A program made the position numbers and the translations under genes. A stretch of DNA of 53,094 nucleotides, from positions 1-53,094 of the forward strand of contig JACWEB010000004.1 of the NCBI GenBank assembly GCA_014653715.1. The letters are read 5' to 3'. Position 1 is the first letter of the stretch, and every line of letters starts with the position of its first letter. Below the pieces are notes generated by a model. The model saw only the letters and a program-made list of their open reading frames with translations. It searched no databases and was not told the DNA's origin. Positions 24,218-33,505 of the stretch are shown here, piece by piece. This DNA comes from Pelagibacterales bacterium SAG-MED31 (GTDB lineage: Bacteria; Pseudomonadota; Alphaproteobacteria; HIMB59; GCA-002718135).

Positions 24218-24583
24218 TTAGTCTTCAGAATAAATATATTTTCCTCGATGTGTTACAATGCTAGTGCAACCACTTTTGGTTGTGCTGTGATGAGAAGAAC
24301 CTGAAGAAAGCTGAACAAAATCTCCTTTTTTATAAATAAACCCATCGGAGTCAGTTAGATCGCCTTCAAGTATAAAAAATTCTTCTGGCCCAGTGTGTTC
24401 ATGTGCTTTTGATATAGTATTTGCTTCCATTCTGTAGAGATAAGAGCCTTCTCCTGTGTTATGATTATAACTTAAATTAAACCAATATATATTACCTAGT
24501 TGATTTTTTGATTCGTCTTCTAATAATTCCCATTTTAGACTTTCAATATTAAATACTTTTCTGAGATCAGATAAATTATTCAT
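24218..24583 (-). CDS. Small cupin protein next to tmm/tdm
   Basis: A 121-aa single cupin domain. Motif 1 is KAHEHTGPEEFFILEGDL and motif 2 is DFVQLSSGSSHHSTTKSGC, giving the His/Glu ligands of a metal site. It resembles the ChrR-like cupin group used as small anti-sigma-like or dioxygenase folds. It is encoded 15 nt after tdm on the same strand and ends 2 nt from the tmm stop. A role in TMAO or formaldehyde handling is suggested only by position. Confidence 0.75.
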   Translation of the reverse strand: MNNLSDLRKVFNIESLKWELLEDESKNQLGNIYWFNLSYNHNTGEGSYLYRMEANTISKAHEHTGPEEFFILEGDLTDSDGFIYKKGDFVQLSSGSSHHSTTKSGCTSIVTHRGKYIYSED

Positions 24584-24598
24584 TTATCATTATTTAAA

Positions 24599-26956
24599 TT
24601 AAGCCTTAACTCTACTTTTTGTTGGATCATAAAAAGGAAAACCTACAACTTTGGCAGATATTCTTTTTTGATGCCCATCAAGTTTACCCACCTCAAGCTC
24701 TGTACCAATTTCAGATGAGCGAATATCAACTCTGCATAAGGCTATATTCTTATTTAATGTTGGAGAAATTGTTCCACTTGTTATGATGCCAACTTGAGCT
24801 CTACCACTATGAACACAATCGCCGTGATTAACTTTTTCATTTCCTTCTAACTCTAATCCAACTAATTTTTTATGAGGATGTGCTTTTCTTTCAACTAATG
24901 CCTCTTTACCAATAAAATTTTGTTCTTTAGTTTTAAGAGGAACAGTAAAACTTATTCCAGCCTCAAAAGGATCAGTCTCATCACTAAATTCATTACCTCC
25001 TAGAATTAATCCAGCTTCAATTCTAAGCATATCAAGTGCTTCAAATCCCATTGGTGAGATATTAAATTCTTGTCCAGCATCCCATATCGCATCCCAAACT
25101 TTAGGTGCATCATTAGGGTGACAATAAATTTCATAACCAAGTTCCCCAGTATAACCAGTTCTAGATAACATGATCGGTATTCCTGAGTGGTCTCCAATTC
25201 TGCTAATTGTAAAATGAAACCATTCTAGATTATTAACTTGTGGGTGAGCAGGAGGTGTCCAAATAATTTTGGATAACAATTTTCTACTGTTTGGTCCTTG
25301 TACTGAAATATTATGAAGGTGATCAGTTGAGGATTTAATGTTGGCATGAAGTTTTAATTCTTCGCTTAATTGCGTGAGCCATTCTCCTGAATAATCACTG
25401 CCACAAATCCAACGAAAATTATGATCTCCTAATTTATAGAGAGTACCATCATCAATCATGGTACCATTTTCATAGCACATTGCTGTGTACACAACCTGAC
25501 CAACTGATAATTTTTTAATATTTCTTGTAAGTGCTACATTGAGTAATTCCTCTGAGTCAGGTCCAACAATTTCAAACTTTCTTAATGAAGACAAGTCCAT
25601 CATTACTACATTGTTCCTGCATTCAGTATATTCTCTAATAGTTCCAAAATTATTAAATTTATTTGGAATCCAAAAACCATAAGATTCCATCATATCATTT
25701 GTTAATTTAGATGTTCTTGGATGAAAACCTGTTTCTTTTGTCAGCATAAAATCACTTCCAGCATTTTTTCTATAACCAATAGATTTTGCAAATCTATTTT
25801 TTTCTGAGTAAACTCTAACGTAAATGTCTGTGGGGTTCCAGTCATTTGCAGTATCAATATCATCAGGACATGATGATGATACGCATACAAGATCTTTCTG
25901 TGCTTTAAAAAGAACGTAATCACCAGGACGTGACCATGGCATGTCAGAATAAATTACATTGTTTGCGTCTATTCCAGTATTAAAAAATAAATTTATAGCA
26001 GCCCATCCATTTCTTTTTTCAACTCCATATTTATCAAGTGCATAATTAAAATTATCTGAACAATTTATATGACCAAAATAACCTTGATCTTCATAAAGTT
26101 TTCTTGTGCAAGCTGTACCAAAAGTGTCATGCCGGCCAATTGTGTCTTGAACTACTTCAACTAGAGGTTCTAGATTTTTATCAAAATATTTTGAGTGCAA
26201 ACCTGGCATTGCATATGCACCACCAACGATTGCTCTACTCGCTGTTGTATCAATTGATAGTTCTTTTCCATTTTGTAAACCATCACTATCAAAAGCCATA
26301 AAGTCTGAGCACTGTCTCCCATATAAATCAATAATTTGAATGTAATCGCCTTTTTTAATTTCATATGCAGTTGCAGAACTATCTTTTATTAAAATTTCTT
26401 CTTTAGGTGAAGCCAATGGTTCAGGTAAAACTCTTTCTAATTTATTTTTTTTTGGATTAATTCTTTTAACTATAACTTCTATATCGGTAGGAGGATTTTG
26501 ATTTCTAACAATCATATTTTCTCCAGGACAAGCTAAGACAATAAAACAATTTTCATTTATGATTATCTTTTCACTATCATTTCTTTTTGAATTTTCATTA
26601 AAGATTAAAGATGAAGCAAATTTATCAAGGTTAATTTTTTTATTTTTTAATTTTTGAATTAAAAACAATTTATCTGAGTTATTATTTAAAATTTTTTTTA
26701 AAAAAGAATTTTCTATTTTAGGTTTTTTATTAATTATATTTTGATTGTTATTTCCTTTTTGATCAAAGATAGTTATTTCACAAACTTGATTTCCATCTAA
26801 ATTTTTAAGATATAAATTATCACCTTTATCCAAATCAATGCCAATTAATCCTTGTCCTTTAACTAAATATCTCTCCGTATCTTCAGGAAGTCCATAGGAG
26901 CCAATGACAATAGGATTAGATCTTCTTACTTGGTATTTACTAATATCAATATTCAT
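24599..26956 (-). CDS. tdm: TMAO demethylase, DUF1989-GcvT fusion
   Basis: A 785-aa cytoplasmic enzyme that splits TMAO to dimethylamine and formaldehyde, with tetrahydrofolate accepting the one-carbon unit. The central DUF1989 domain (~185-390) has the Cys-rich metal-binding pattern (GRQCSDFMAFD, GTACTRKLYE, GHINCSDN, CVSSSCPDD). The GcvT/aminomethyltransferase domain (~405-780) has GSDYSGEW, SVQGPNSRKLL and SRTGYTGELGYEIY. This two-domain architecture and length match Tdm. Residues 29-68 look like a degenerate copy of the start of DUF1989 (187-226), with the same K-G-D-x-L/I...DLxG-x-Q pattern, and a Lys/Asn-rich linker separates them. Other GcvT-type demethylases are alternatives, but the tmm/tmo context is decisive. 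Confidence 0.88.
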   Translation of the reverse strand: MNIDISKYQVRRSNPIVIGSYGLPEDTERYLVKGQGLIGIDLDKGDNLYLKNLDGNQVCEITIFDQKGNNNQNIINKKPKIENSFLKKILNNNSDKLFLIQKLKNKKINLDKFASSLIFNENSKRNDSEKIIINENCFIVLACPGENMIVRNQNPPTDIEVIVKRINPKKNKLERVLPEPLASPKEEILIKDSSATAYEIKKGDYIQIIDLYGRQCSDFMAFDSDGLQNGKELSIDTTASRAIVGGAYAMPGLHSKYFDKNLEPLVEVVQDTIGRHDTFGTACTRKLYEDQGYFGHINCSDNFNYALDKYGVEKRNGWAAINLFFNTGIDANNVIYSDMPWSRPGDYVLFKAQKDLVCVSSSCPDDIDTANDWNPTDIYVRVYSEKNRFAKSIGYRKNAGSDFMLTKETGFHPRTSKLTNDMMESYGFWIPNKFNNFGTIREYTECRNNVVMMDLSSLRKFEIVGPDSEELLNVALTRNIKKLSVGQVVYTAMCYENGTMIDDGTLYKLGDHNFRWICGSDYSGEWLTQLSEELKLHANIKSSTDHLHNISVQGPNSRKLLSKIIWTPPAHPQVNNLEWFHFTISRIGDHSGIPIMLSRTGYTGELGYEIYCHPNDAPKVWDAIWDAGQEFNISPMGFEALDMLRIEAGLILGGNEFSDETDPFEAGISFTVPLKTKEQNFIGKEALVERKAHPHKKLVGLELEGNEKVNHGDCVHSGRAQVGIITSGTISPTLNKNIALCRVDIRSSEIGTELEVGKLDGHQKRISAKVVGFPFYDPTKSRVKA

Positions 26957-27038
26957 TATTTAATTTAGTATAAATTTTTTTCTTAATATTTTATTTTCTT
27001 AAATAGTGAAAATTATCTTAATCTATATAATATAAACT

Positions 27039-27914
27039 TCAATTTATTTTAAATTCTTCATCAAAAGATTTGTTAAATTTTGATAAATTATCTGAAGTAT
27101 AACCCTTATAATCAAATTCAATATTAGAGGTAAGTTCTGAAACCATACTCCACATGGTTTCTCTCAATAAAGACGCAGATTTAATGGCTTTATATTTTAG
27201 GTGTAATTCTGATGATAATTTTTTTTCAAAATAACTTTCTAGTAAATATTTTTCTTCATCTTCACTAAAGTTGTTATTAGAAGCAAGTCCCCCAAGGTCA
27301 AATAAAGGAGTATTAAATCCAGCATATTCCCAATCTATTAACCATATTTTTTCTTGGTTTTGAATAAAGTTGGCTGGAAGAAGATCATTATGACTAAATA
27401 CAATTTCAAAGGGTGATGATACATTTTCTAATTTTAATGCTTTCTTTAAAAGATCAGGAAGGATTTTGATATATGAACTGTGATTATCCTCTAAAAATTT
27501 TTTATAATTTTTTATTACATGAAAGACCCAAAAAATAACAGATTGACCAATAAGTTGATCAGGCATTTTGGTGTGAACTTTTTTCACAAGTTTAGTTATA
27601 TTATCTATATTTTTTTTAATATCTTCTGAGTCAAATGTTTTACCATCTACATAGTTAAAAACTTGAATTGATTTGTCATGAAATAATAATTTTGGACATA
27701 TGCCTATTTTTGAAGCTGCCTTACTAGCTTGTACTTCATTTGATCTAAAAACCAAATGCTCTGATATATCATCTCCTATCCTCACAAAATATTTACGAGA
27801 CCCATCAGTTACAAGAAAATTTTTATTCGTAATTCCTCCTTTAATTGGAGAAATATCAATTGCACCTTCCCAGAAATTAATACTGTTTATTAATTTAGTG
27901 CTTTTTTTATCCAT
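27039..27914 (-). CDS. Choline/aminoglycoside-kinase-fold phosphotransferase
   Basis: A 291-aa kinase of the APH/choline kinase superfamily. The N-terminal Gly-rich region reads PIKGGITNKNFLV. The catalytic loop is FSHNDLLPANFI (H-N-D....N) and the metal-binding segment is LIDWEYAGFNTPLFDLGGL. The pattern is nearer to LicA/choline-ethanolamine kinases than to antibiotic resistance kinases. It is upstream of tdm on the same strand with an 82-nt AT-rich gap, and divergent from iclR. A methylated-amine alcohol such as choline would fit the locus, but the substrate is not proven. Confidence 0.8.
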   Translation of the reverse strand: MDKKSTKLINSINFWEGAIDISPIKGGITNKNFLVTDGSRKYFVRIGDDISEHLVFRSNEVQASKAASKIGICPKLLFHDKSIQVFNYVDGKTFDSEDIKKNIDNITKLVKKVHTKMPDQLIGQSVIFWVFHVIKNYKKFLEDNHSSYIKILPDLLKKALKLENVSSPFEIVFSHNDLLPANFIQNQEKIWLIDWEYAGFNTPLFDLGGLASNNNFSEDEEKYLLESYFEKKLSSELHLKYKAIKSASLLRETMWSMVSELTSNIEFDYKGYTSDNLSKFNKSFDEEFKIN

Positions 27915-27987
27915 AAATTATTTAATATATTATATTTTAATATAATTTATTTACTATTAATCATATATATTTTGCATACATTTTATT

Positions 27988-28749
27988 ATGACGCGTAATT
28001 ATTTAAGTGGATCAATTAAAAAAGCTTTAGCTATAATTGAATGCGTTGGAAAATCGCCTAAACCTCTTAAAGCTAGCCAAGTTGCTTCTATTACTAAATT
28101 AGATAGAGCCACAGCATTTAGAATTTTAACTTATCTGACGAGTCTTGGATATGTTTTTAAAGATACTTCGAATAATTTATACTCATTAGGCCATAAGATT
28201 TTTGAATTTGGAGATAAATCTGATTTTCTTAAAACGCTTACAACTTTATGTTTTGAGCATATTAAAAATTTATCCTACGAGACTAATCATATTACATATT
28301 TAGCTGTTTTAGAGGGGCCACACATTGTTTATTGTGATAAAGTTGATCCACTTGGAGACAATGCGCCAAGAGCTTTTAGAATGAGATTAGATGCACATAG
28401 TTGTGCCTTAGGTAAAGCTATACTAGCTTTTAAATCAAGGGATGAGTTGAGAGAGATTTATAAAAGTTATACACTACATAAACATACAGCAAATACGATA
28501 ACTTCACTTGATAAATTATATGCAAATTTAGATAGGATCAGAAAACAAGGATACAGTTTGAACGAAGCTGAAACTTTTGATTATGTATACGGAATCGGTG
28601 CGCCTATTATGGATTCTCAAAGTAGAGCAATTGCTGGGATTTCAATTTCAGGAACTAAAGGTAGTATTAATGTGAAAACAGTTCAGGAGTTAGCGATAAA
28701 AGTAAAAAATACTTCAAAATTAATATCAAAAAAACTTCAAGAAAATTAA
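27988..28749 (+). CDS. IclR-family transcriptional regulator
   Basis: A 253-aa DNA-binding regulator. The N-terminal winged helix-turn-helix (~residues 8-70) reads SIKKALAIIECVG...LKASQVASITKLDRATAFRIL. The C-terminal IclR effector-binding domain (~80-250) contains HSCALGKAILA and YSLNEAETFDYVYGIGAPI, which match the family ligand pocket. It is divergent from the choline-kinase-like/tdm genes and directly upstream of the flavoprotein-gmaS-mgs operon. It is therefore the obvious local regulator for one or both. A perfect palindrome lies 2 nt after its stop codon. The effector is unknown. Confidence 0.9.
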   Translation: MTRNYLSGSIKKALAIIECVGKSPKPLKASQVASITKLDRATAFRILTYLTSLGYVFKDTSNNLYSLGHKIFEFGDKSDFLKTLTTLCFEHIKNLSYETNHITYLAVLEGPHIVYCDKVDPLGDNAPRAFRMRLDAHSCALGKAILAFKSRDELREIYKSYTLHKHTANTITSLDKLYANLDRIRKQGYSLNEAETFDYVYGIGAPIMDSQSRAIAGISISGTKGSINVKTVQELAIKVKNTSKLISKKLQEN

Positions 28750-28750
28750 G

Positions 28751-28771
28751 ATGTTTCAGCCAATGAAACAT
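28751..28771. promoter_or_regulatory. Palindrome downstream of iclR, possible operator
   Basis: ATGTTTCA-GCCAA-TGAAACAT is a perfect 8-bp inverted repeat with a 5-bp centre, in the 85-nt gap before the flavoprotein-gmaS-mgs operon. There is no U-run after it, so a terminator is less likely. Size and symmetry suit an IclR-type operator. A TGAAACA half-site also occurs upstream of tmm (22811-22817). Confidence 0.5.
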
Positions 28772-28834
28772 TTACTTTATGGTTATTTGACTTTCAAATA
28801 TGTGTTCAAAAAAAAATTATAAAGGAATATTTTT

Positions 28835-30182
28835 ATGGCTTTTCCTGAAAAAGTTGATTACGTAATAGTTGGTGCTGGTATCCATGGCCTTAGCACTGCC
28901 TGGCATCTTGCTGCTAAATTAAAAGCTAAGGGTAAGGGAGATGGTTCAAAAATTGTTGTTATAGATAAAGATAGTATTGCTGCAGGCGCCAGTGGAATTG
29001 CATGTGGTGTAGTTCGTAACAATTACTTCCAACCTGCCATGCGAGAATTAATGGCAATGTGTGTAGAGGTTTGGGAAAGTGATGCAAAAAACTTCCACTA
29101 TCACGATGTTGGATATATGCAAATTAGCCCTGAATGTATGGAAAATGATGTAGCAGAAATTTATGCACAACAAAAAAAATATTGGATATGAATCAGTATT
29201 TATTCAAGGTGAAAAAGATTCTGAAAATTACATGAAGAAAATGTTTGGTGATTGGCAAGCAAAAGGTATTACAAGCGTTTTGCATGAAAAAAGAGGAGGT
29301 TATGCTAACAACACATCTGCTATTTATGGTCTAGCAGATAAGGCAGAAGCCGAAGGTGTTAGAATATTAACTGGAACAACCGTAAAAGGTTTTCAATATG
29401 GATCAAACTCAAGTGCAGTAACAGGTGTAGAAACAGACAAAGGTCTAATAAAATGTGATCACGTAATTGTTGGAGCAGGTCCCTGGGCAAAAACATTTTG
29501 GGATATGTTAGAACTTCCTAATGAAATTACTATTAAGGGATCAGGTGGAAATTTAAATACTAATATACCAATGTGGCACTATTGGATGCTAACTGAAGGG
29601 GTTTTAAGAGTTGACCCTGATTATCTTAAAACTGACAGTGGAGATATGCCACCGGTTATTCATGTTGATACTGATGCGCCACTTTATTCAGATACAGATA
29701 AAAGTTTAATAACTGACAAATTATGGGGTATTTATTATAAACCTGATTTTCACTTTAATGGTATTCAGGGAGGATCATCACCTTACAAAGTTGGAAAACC
29801 AGGAGGTGAGGGAGTTAATGTTGATCCTTATGGGCCAAAATCTGCTGACTTTGTTATTAGTGATGAATTCGGCGATATGTGGACTTCAGCTTTAGCCTTT
29901 TGTCATAAAAGATTTGAGGGAAAATCTCATTTATTTAAAAAAGGAGCAACTGGAGGTTTGGGTTGTTTTACACCAGACTCATTCCCTGTTTTTGATCAAT
30001 TTAGAGAAAATGTTTATATGATAGCTGATTCTAATCATGGATATAAAATGATTGGAGTTGGCAAATTAGTAGCGGATGAAGTTTTAGGAGAAAAATCATC
30101 TCTTTTAGAGCCATTCCGTTTTTCAAGATACGAGCAAGGAAATTTACATCCAACTTCTAATAGTCCTTTTCCGTGGAGTTAA
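28835..30182 (+). pseudogene. FAD-dependent oxidoreductase (DAO/sarcosine-oxidase-beta type), split by a +1 shift
   Basis: Two track ORFs (28835-29191 and 29163-30182) are one gene broken at an 8-A run near 29171-29178. With 7 A the frame is continuous (AQQKNIGYE) and gives ~448 aa. The N-terminus has the FAD motif VIVGAGIHGLSTAWHLA; the C-terminal part has GAGPWAKTFW and the closing FAD segment SNHGYKMIGVGKLVADE. It resembles DAO-family sarcosine oxidase beta/N-methylglutamate dehydrogenase flavoproteins, which remove N-methyl groups. Directly upstream of gmaS and mgsABC-type genes, N-methylglutamate oxidation is the natural role. No alpha, gamma or delta subunit genes follow. The shift may be an assembly error in the homopolymer, a true lesion, or slippage. 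The ribosome site AAAGGA is intact. Confidence 0.8.
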
Positions 30183-30220
30183 TTTTGTTGAATGTTATAA
30201 TTATTTAAGGGGGGGTAGAA

Positions 30221-31693
30221 ATGACAGATTTAGAAAACTTTGTAAATCAATCAGGTAGAGATAAGCTAGTTAAAGATGTTAGAAAAAAAATTGATGAGCT
30301 TGGAATAACTTATATATACTATCAGTTTGTTTCAGTTACAGGAAGGATTGTTGGTAAAGGAGTTCCAGCAGATCATTGGGAGTCTATGTCAGAAAAAGGT
30401 TTTCAGCTTGTATATGGAGCTACTGCAAATTTATTTGTAGACAGGCACGGTGAATACATTGGTTATGGACCTGAGTCATCTGAGTTAGTAGGAATACCTG
30501 AGCCTGATACTTTTGTTCAGCTCCCATGGGACAAAAGAGTTGCTCGCGTATGGTGTACTTGTTTTAGAAATAGAGAAGAAGAAGAAAACCCAGGTGGTCA
30601 TCTAACTTCAGATTGCCGTGGAAACTTAAAAATATTCCAAGATCAATTCCAAGAAAAATTTGGAATGAACATGCGCGCAGGTACGGAACCTGAAATGATG
30701 TGGTTAACAAAAAAAGATAATGGAGAACCTACTGGTGATGGATTTTCAAGACCATATTGTTATCATATAGATCAATTTGAATCCTTAAGACCTGTTTACA
30801 TGAAAGTCATCGAGTATTGTCGAGCTATGGGACTCGATGTAATTCAAGGTGATCATGAAGATGCGCCTGGTCAATTAGAATTAAATTTTATGTATGATGA
30901 TGTTTTAAGAAATGCAGATAGACTCACTACTTATCGACAAATTTGCGCTCAAGTTGCTAGAGAATTTAATTTGATTGCTTGCTTCATGAGTAAACCATTT
31001 ATGGGCGTTTCAGCAAATGGTTGTCATACAAATGTTTCGTTATGGAAAGGTGGAGATCTTAAATCTACACCAATAGGCAATAATCCTCTTCCTGGAATGG
31101 ATCAAGTTTTCAAGCATATTTCAGGTGGTGAGAATATGTTCATGCCTGATCCAAAAATTGATGCAGTAAAACCTGGTCCTGTAGGATTAAATAGTATTGC
31201 AGGTCTTCTTAAGCATTTACCAGCATTAACTTGTCTTGGGTCACCTACAGTTAATTCTTATAGAAGATTGTGGGATACAGGTTTTTGGGCACCAGTTTAT
31301 GCTGATTGGGGATATCAAAATAGAACTTGTAGTGTACGTGTGTCTGCACCAGGTCGAGTAGAATATAGATCTGTTGACTCGTCTCATAATCCATACTTAA
31401 TGGGTGCTGGAATTTTAAAAGCTTTTGAAGATGGTTTGGATAATAAAATGGATCCAGGTGAACCGGAGAAAAAAAATATCTATGATGCAATGAAAGAAGG
31501 TAAGGAAGTTGATAAGTTGCCTTTAACTTTAGGTGAAGCTATACAACGTTTGGATGGTGATGATATTATAAAATCAGCACTACCAGAAGATATGCTTAGA
31601 GTATTTATGCATTATAAAAATGATGAGTGGGAAAAATTCTTGTCTGCAGTTACACAGTGGGATGTCGATACTTATTTGGATGTACTTCCATAA
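30221..31693 (+). CDS. gmaS: Glutamine-synthetase-family ligase, gamma-glutamylmethylamide-synthetase-like
   Basis: A 490-aa ATP-dependent amine-glutamate ligase. Catalytic-domain motifs are AGTEPEMMWL, GDHEDAPGQLELNF, KPFMGVSANGCHTNVSLW, NSYRRL and RVEYRSVDSSHNPYL. In the N-methylglutamate pathway GmaS joins methylamine to glutamate. Here the gene sits between the N-methyl oxidase-type flavoprotein and an MgsABC set, 38 nt and 23 nt apart, which supports that role. It is longer than the other glutamine-synthetase-like gene (35857-37209) and differs in the N-terminus. Which of the two is the true GmaS cannot be settled by eye, so the symbol is tentative. It has a strong GGGGGG ribosome site. 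Confidence 0.75.
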   Translation: MTDLENFVNQSGRDKLVKDVRKKIDELGITYIYYQFVSVTGRIVGKGVPADHWESMSEKGFQLVYGATANLFVDRHGEYIGYGPESSELVGIPEPDTFVQLPWDKRVARVWCTCFRNREEEENPGGHLTSDCRGNLKIFQDQFQEKFGMNMRAGTEPEMMWLTKKDNGEPTGDGFSRPYCYHIDQFESLRPVYMKVIEYCRAMGLDVIQGDHEDAPGQLELNFMYDDVLRNADRLTTYRQICAQVAREFNLIACFMSKPFMGVSANGCHTNVSLWKGGDLKSTPIGNNPLPGMDQVFKHISGGENMFMPDPKIDAVKPGPVGLNSIAGLLKHLPALTCLGSPTVNSYRRLWDTGFWAPVYADWGYQNRTCSVRVSAPGRVEYRSVDSSHNPYLMGAGILKAFEDGLDNKMDPGEPEKKNIYDAMKEGKEVDKLPLTLGEAIQRLDGDDIIKSALPEDMLRVFMHYKNDEWEKFLSAVTQWDVDTYLDVLP

Positions 31694-31716
31694 ATTATAA
31701 AAAGAAGGATAATAAT

Positions 31717-32658
31717 ATGTGCGGAATTGCTGGTTTAATACATAGGGGTAAGTCAACAAATGTTGGTGGAGAAATGCAGAAGATGCTTCAATCTCTAAAA
31801 CATCGTGGACCTGACTCAACAGGTTATGCTTTGTATGGTAGCGGAAAATCTAAAGATTATATTTTAAGATTTAAAGTTGGTGAAAATGTAAAAGAAGGTA
31901 GTTCGGCTATTATGGAAGATGCTTCTTTATATGACGCTAGAAGAGATGAAGTAAATAACCAAATTAATGAAGTTGGAGGAAAAATAATTAAAGAAGAGCA
32001 GATTACTCCTTACTCATTTAGATATGTAATAAAGTGTGATGATGATTTGTTAGAATTAGCAAAAAAAATTGAGTCAGTAGAGATGACTGAAATATTATCT
32101 TTAGGTCAATCTTTGGAACTTATAAAAGATATTGGGGATGCTCAAGTTGTTGCTGATCAATACAACTTAAACAAATTTAATGGAACTCATGGAATAGGAC
32201 ATACTCGAATGGCCACTGAATCAGGAGTAGATATTAGATCTGCTCATCCATATTGGGCATATCCATTTAGTGATGTTTCAGTTGTTCATAATGGTCAATT
32301 AACTAATTACTGGAATAACAGAAGAGCACTTGAGCGAAAAGGCATGCGTTTCATGTCATCTTGTGATTCTGAACTAATAGCAGTCTATTTAGCAAATAAA
32401 ATTAGAGATGGGTATGATTTAGAAGATTCAATGCGCTCATCTTTATCAGACTTAGATGGTGTTTTTACCTACATGGTTGCTACAAAAGATAAATTAGGAA
32501 TGGCGAAAGATACTATGGCTGCAAAACCAATGGTTCTATATGAGAGTGATGATTTAGTTGCTCTTGCTTCTGAGGAAGTTGCAATTAGAAGCTTGCTTCC
32601 TCATGAGATCGATACATATGATCCTTATGAAGGAGAGGTAAAAGTATGGCAAGCATAA
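31717..32658 (+). CDS. mgsA: N-methylglutamate synthase subunit A-like, class II glutamine amidotransferase
   Basis: The track start (31627) lies inside the previous gene. The true start is ATG at 31717, which places the catalytic Cys at residue 2 (MCGIAGLIHRG) as required for an Ntn amidotransferase. The protein is 313 aa. Other family features are KHRGPDSTGY, GIGHTRMATESG and VVHNGQLTNYW. It corresponds to the glutamine amidotransferase part of glutamate synthase, here as a separate subunit. In MgsABC it handles gamma-glutamylmethylamide. AAGAAGGA precedes the ATG, and the end overlaps the next gene by 13 nt. Confidence 0.87.
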   Translation: MCGIAGLIHRGKSTNVGGEMQKMLQSLKHRGPDSTGYALYGSGKSKDYILRFKVGENVKEGSSAIMEDASLYDARRDEVNNQINEVGGKIIKEEQITPYSFRYVIKCDDDLLELAKKIESVEMTEILSLGQSLELIKDIGDAQVVADQYNLNKFNGTHGIGHTRMATESGVDIRSAHPYWAYPFSDVSVVHNGQLTNYWNNRRALERKGMRFMSSCDSELIAVYLANKIRDGYDLEDSMRSSLSDLDGVFTYMVATKDKLGMAKDTMAAKPMVLYESDDLVALASEEVAIRSLLPHEIDTYDPYEGEVKVWQA

Positions 32659-33494
32659 CAAAAAACGAACATAAGTCTTACGGTATGGGACTTCATGATG
32701 AAGTATTAACAGGAAGAACTCAGCAAACTTTTTTTAATCCAGAAGAAGGTGAAAATTTTTTTTATAATGATGCTTTTGATGTAGATTTTAATAAGCGCAC
32801 ATCTATTAATGTAGAAAATCTCAAATGTTTAGAACTGAATAAGAAAATCAAAGAGTTGATGAAGAAAGGGTACGGAACAATTGTGTTAAAAAATCCAGGT
32901 GCTAAACATAGTCTTGGTGTCGGAATTCTTCAAAAATTAAATCTTATTATTGAAGGCAGTCTTGGTTATTTTGGAGTTGGTTCAATTGATGGACCAGTAG
33001 TACGAATTTCTGGTCGTGTTGGATGGTCTTGTGCTGAAAATATGATGTCTGGAAAAGTAGTAATTGAAAAAAATGCCGGCTCATGTTTTGGAGCTGCTAT
33101 TCGTGGTGGTGATTTAATCTGCAAAGGCAGTGTTGGTGCTAGATCTGGAATAGACATGAAGGGTGGTACCATAATAGTTGGAGGAGATGCAGGAGCTTTT
33201 ACAGGCTTTATGATGCAAAGGGGTAGAATAATTATCTGCGGAGATGTTGGACCAAACTTAGGAGACTCTCTTTACGATGGAACTATTTTTGTAGGAGGAA
33301 GTATAAAATCTTTAGGTGCAGATGCCGTCGAAGCAGAAATGACAGACCTTGATATTTCTTGGCTAAAAAGAAAATTAAAAGTAGCTGAAATTGATAAGAA
33401 AATAGATTTTAAAAAAATGACCAAAATTGTTTCTGGTAAAAAATTATGGAATTATGATAATTTAGAACCATCGGAACGAAAAGGCGCAATATAA
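32646..33494 (+). CDS. mgsB: N-methylglutamate synthase subunit B-like (GXGXG domain)
   Basis: A 282-aa protein corresponding to the C-terminal GXGXG beta-helix domain of glutamate synthase. The repeated Gly-rich turns are visible across residues ~95-220 (GSLGYFGVGSIDG, GRVGWSCAENMMSG, GSVGARSGIDMKGG, GDAGAFTGFMMQRG, GDVGPNLGDSLYDG). It has no catalytic residues of its own; it supports the FMN subunit. It overlaps mgsA by 13 nt and precedes mgsC by 11 nt, so the three are translationally coupled. Confidence 0.87.
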   Translation: MASITKNEHKSYGMGLHDEVLTGRTQQTFFNPEEGENFFYNDAFDVDFNKRTSINVENLKCLELNKKIKELMKKGYGTIVLKNPGAKHSLGVGILQKLNLIIEGSLGYFGVGSIDGPVVRISGRVGWSCAENMMSGKVVIEKNAGSCFGAAIRGGDLICKGSVGARSGIDMKGGTIIVGGDAGAFTGFMMQRGRIIICGDVGPNLGDSLYDGTIFVGGSIKSLGADAVEAEMTDLDISWLKRKLKVAEIDKKIDFKKMTKIVSGKKLWNYDNLEPSERKGAI

Positions 33495-33505
33495 AGGGAA
33501 TAAAT

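Noticed and set aside
28835-29191. Programmed frameshift as the first explanation for the split flavoprotein
   Set aside because: An 8-A run is also the commonest place for sequencing error, and no stimulatory structure is evident, so I do not claim recoding.
31627-31716. Track N-terminal extension of the mgsA-like ORF
   Set aside because: It lies in the end of the upstream ligase gene; the catalytic Cys must be residue 2, which fixes the start at 31717.
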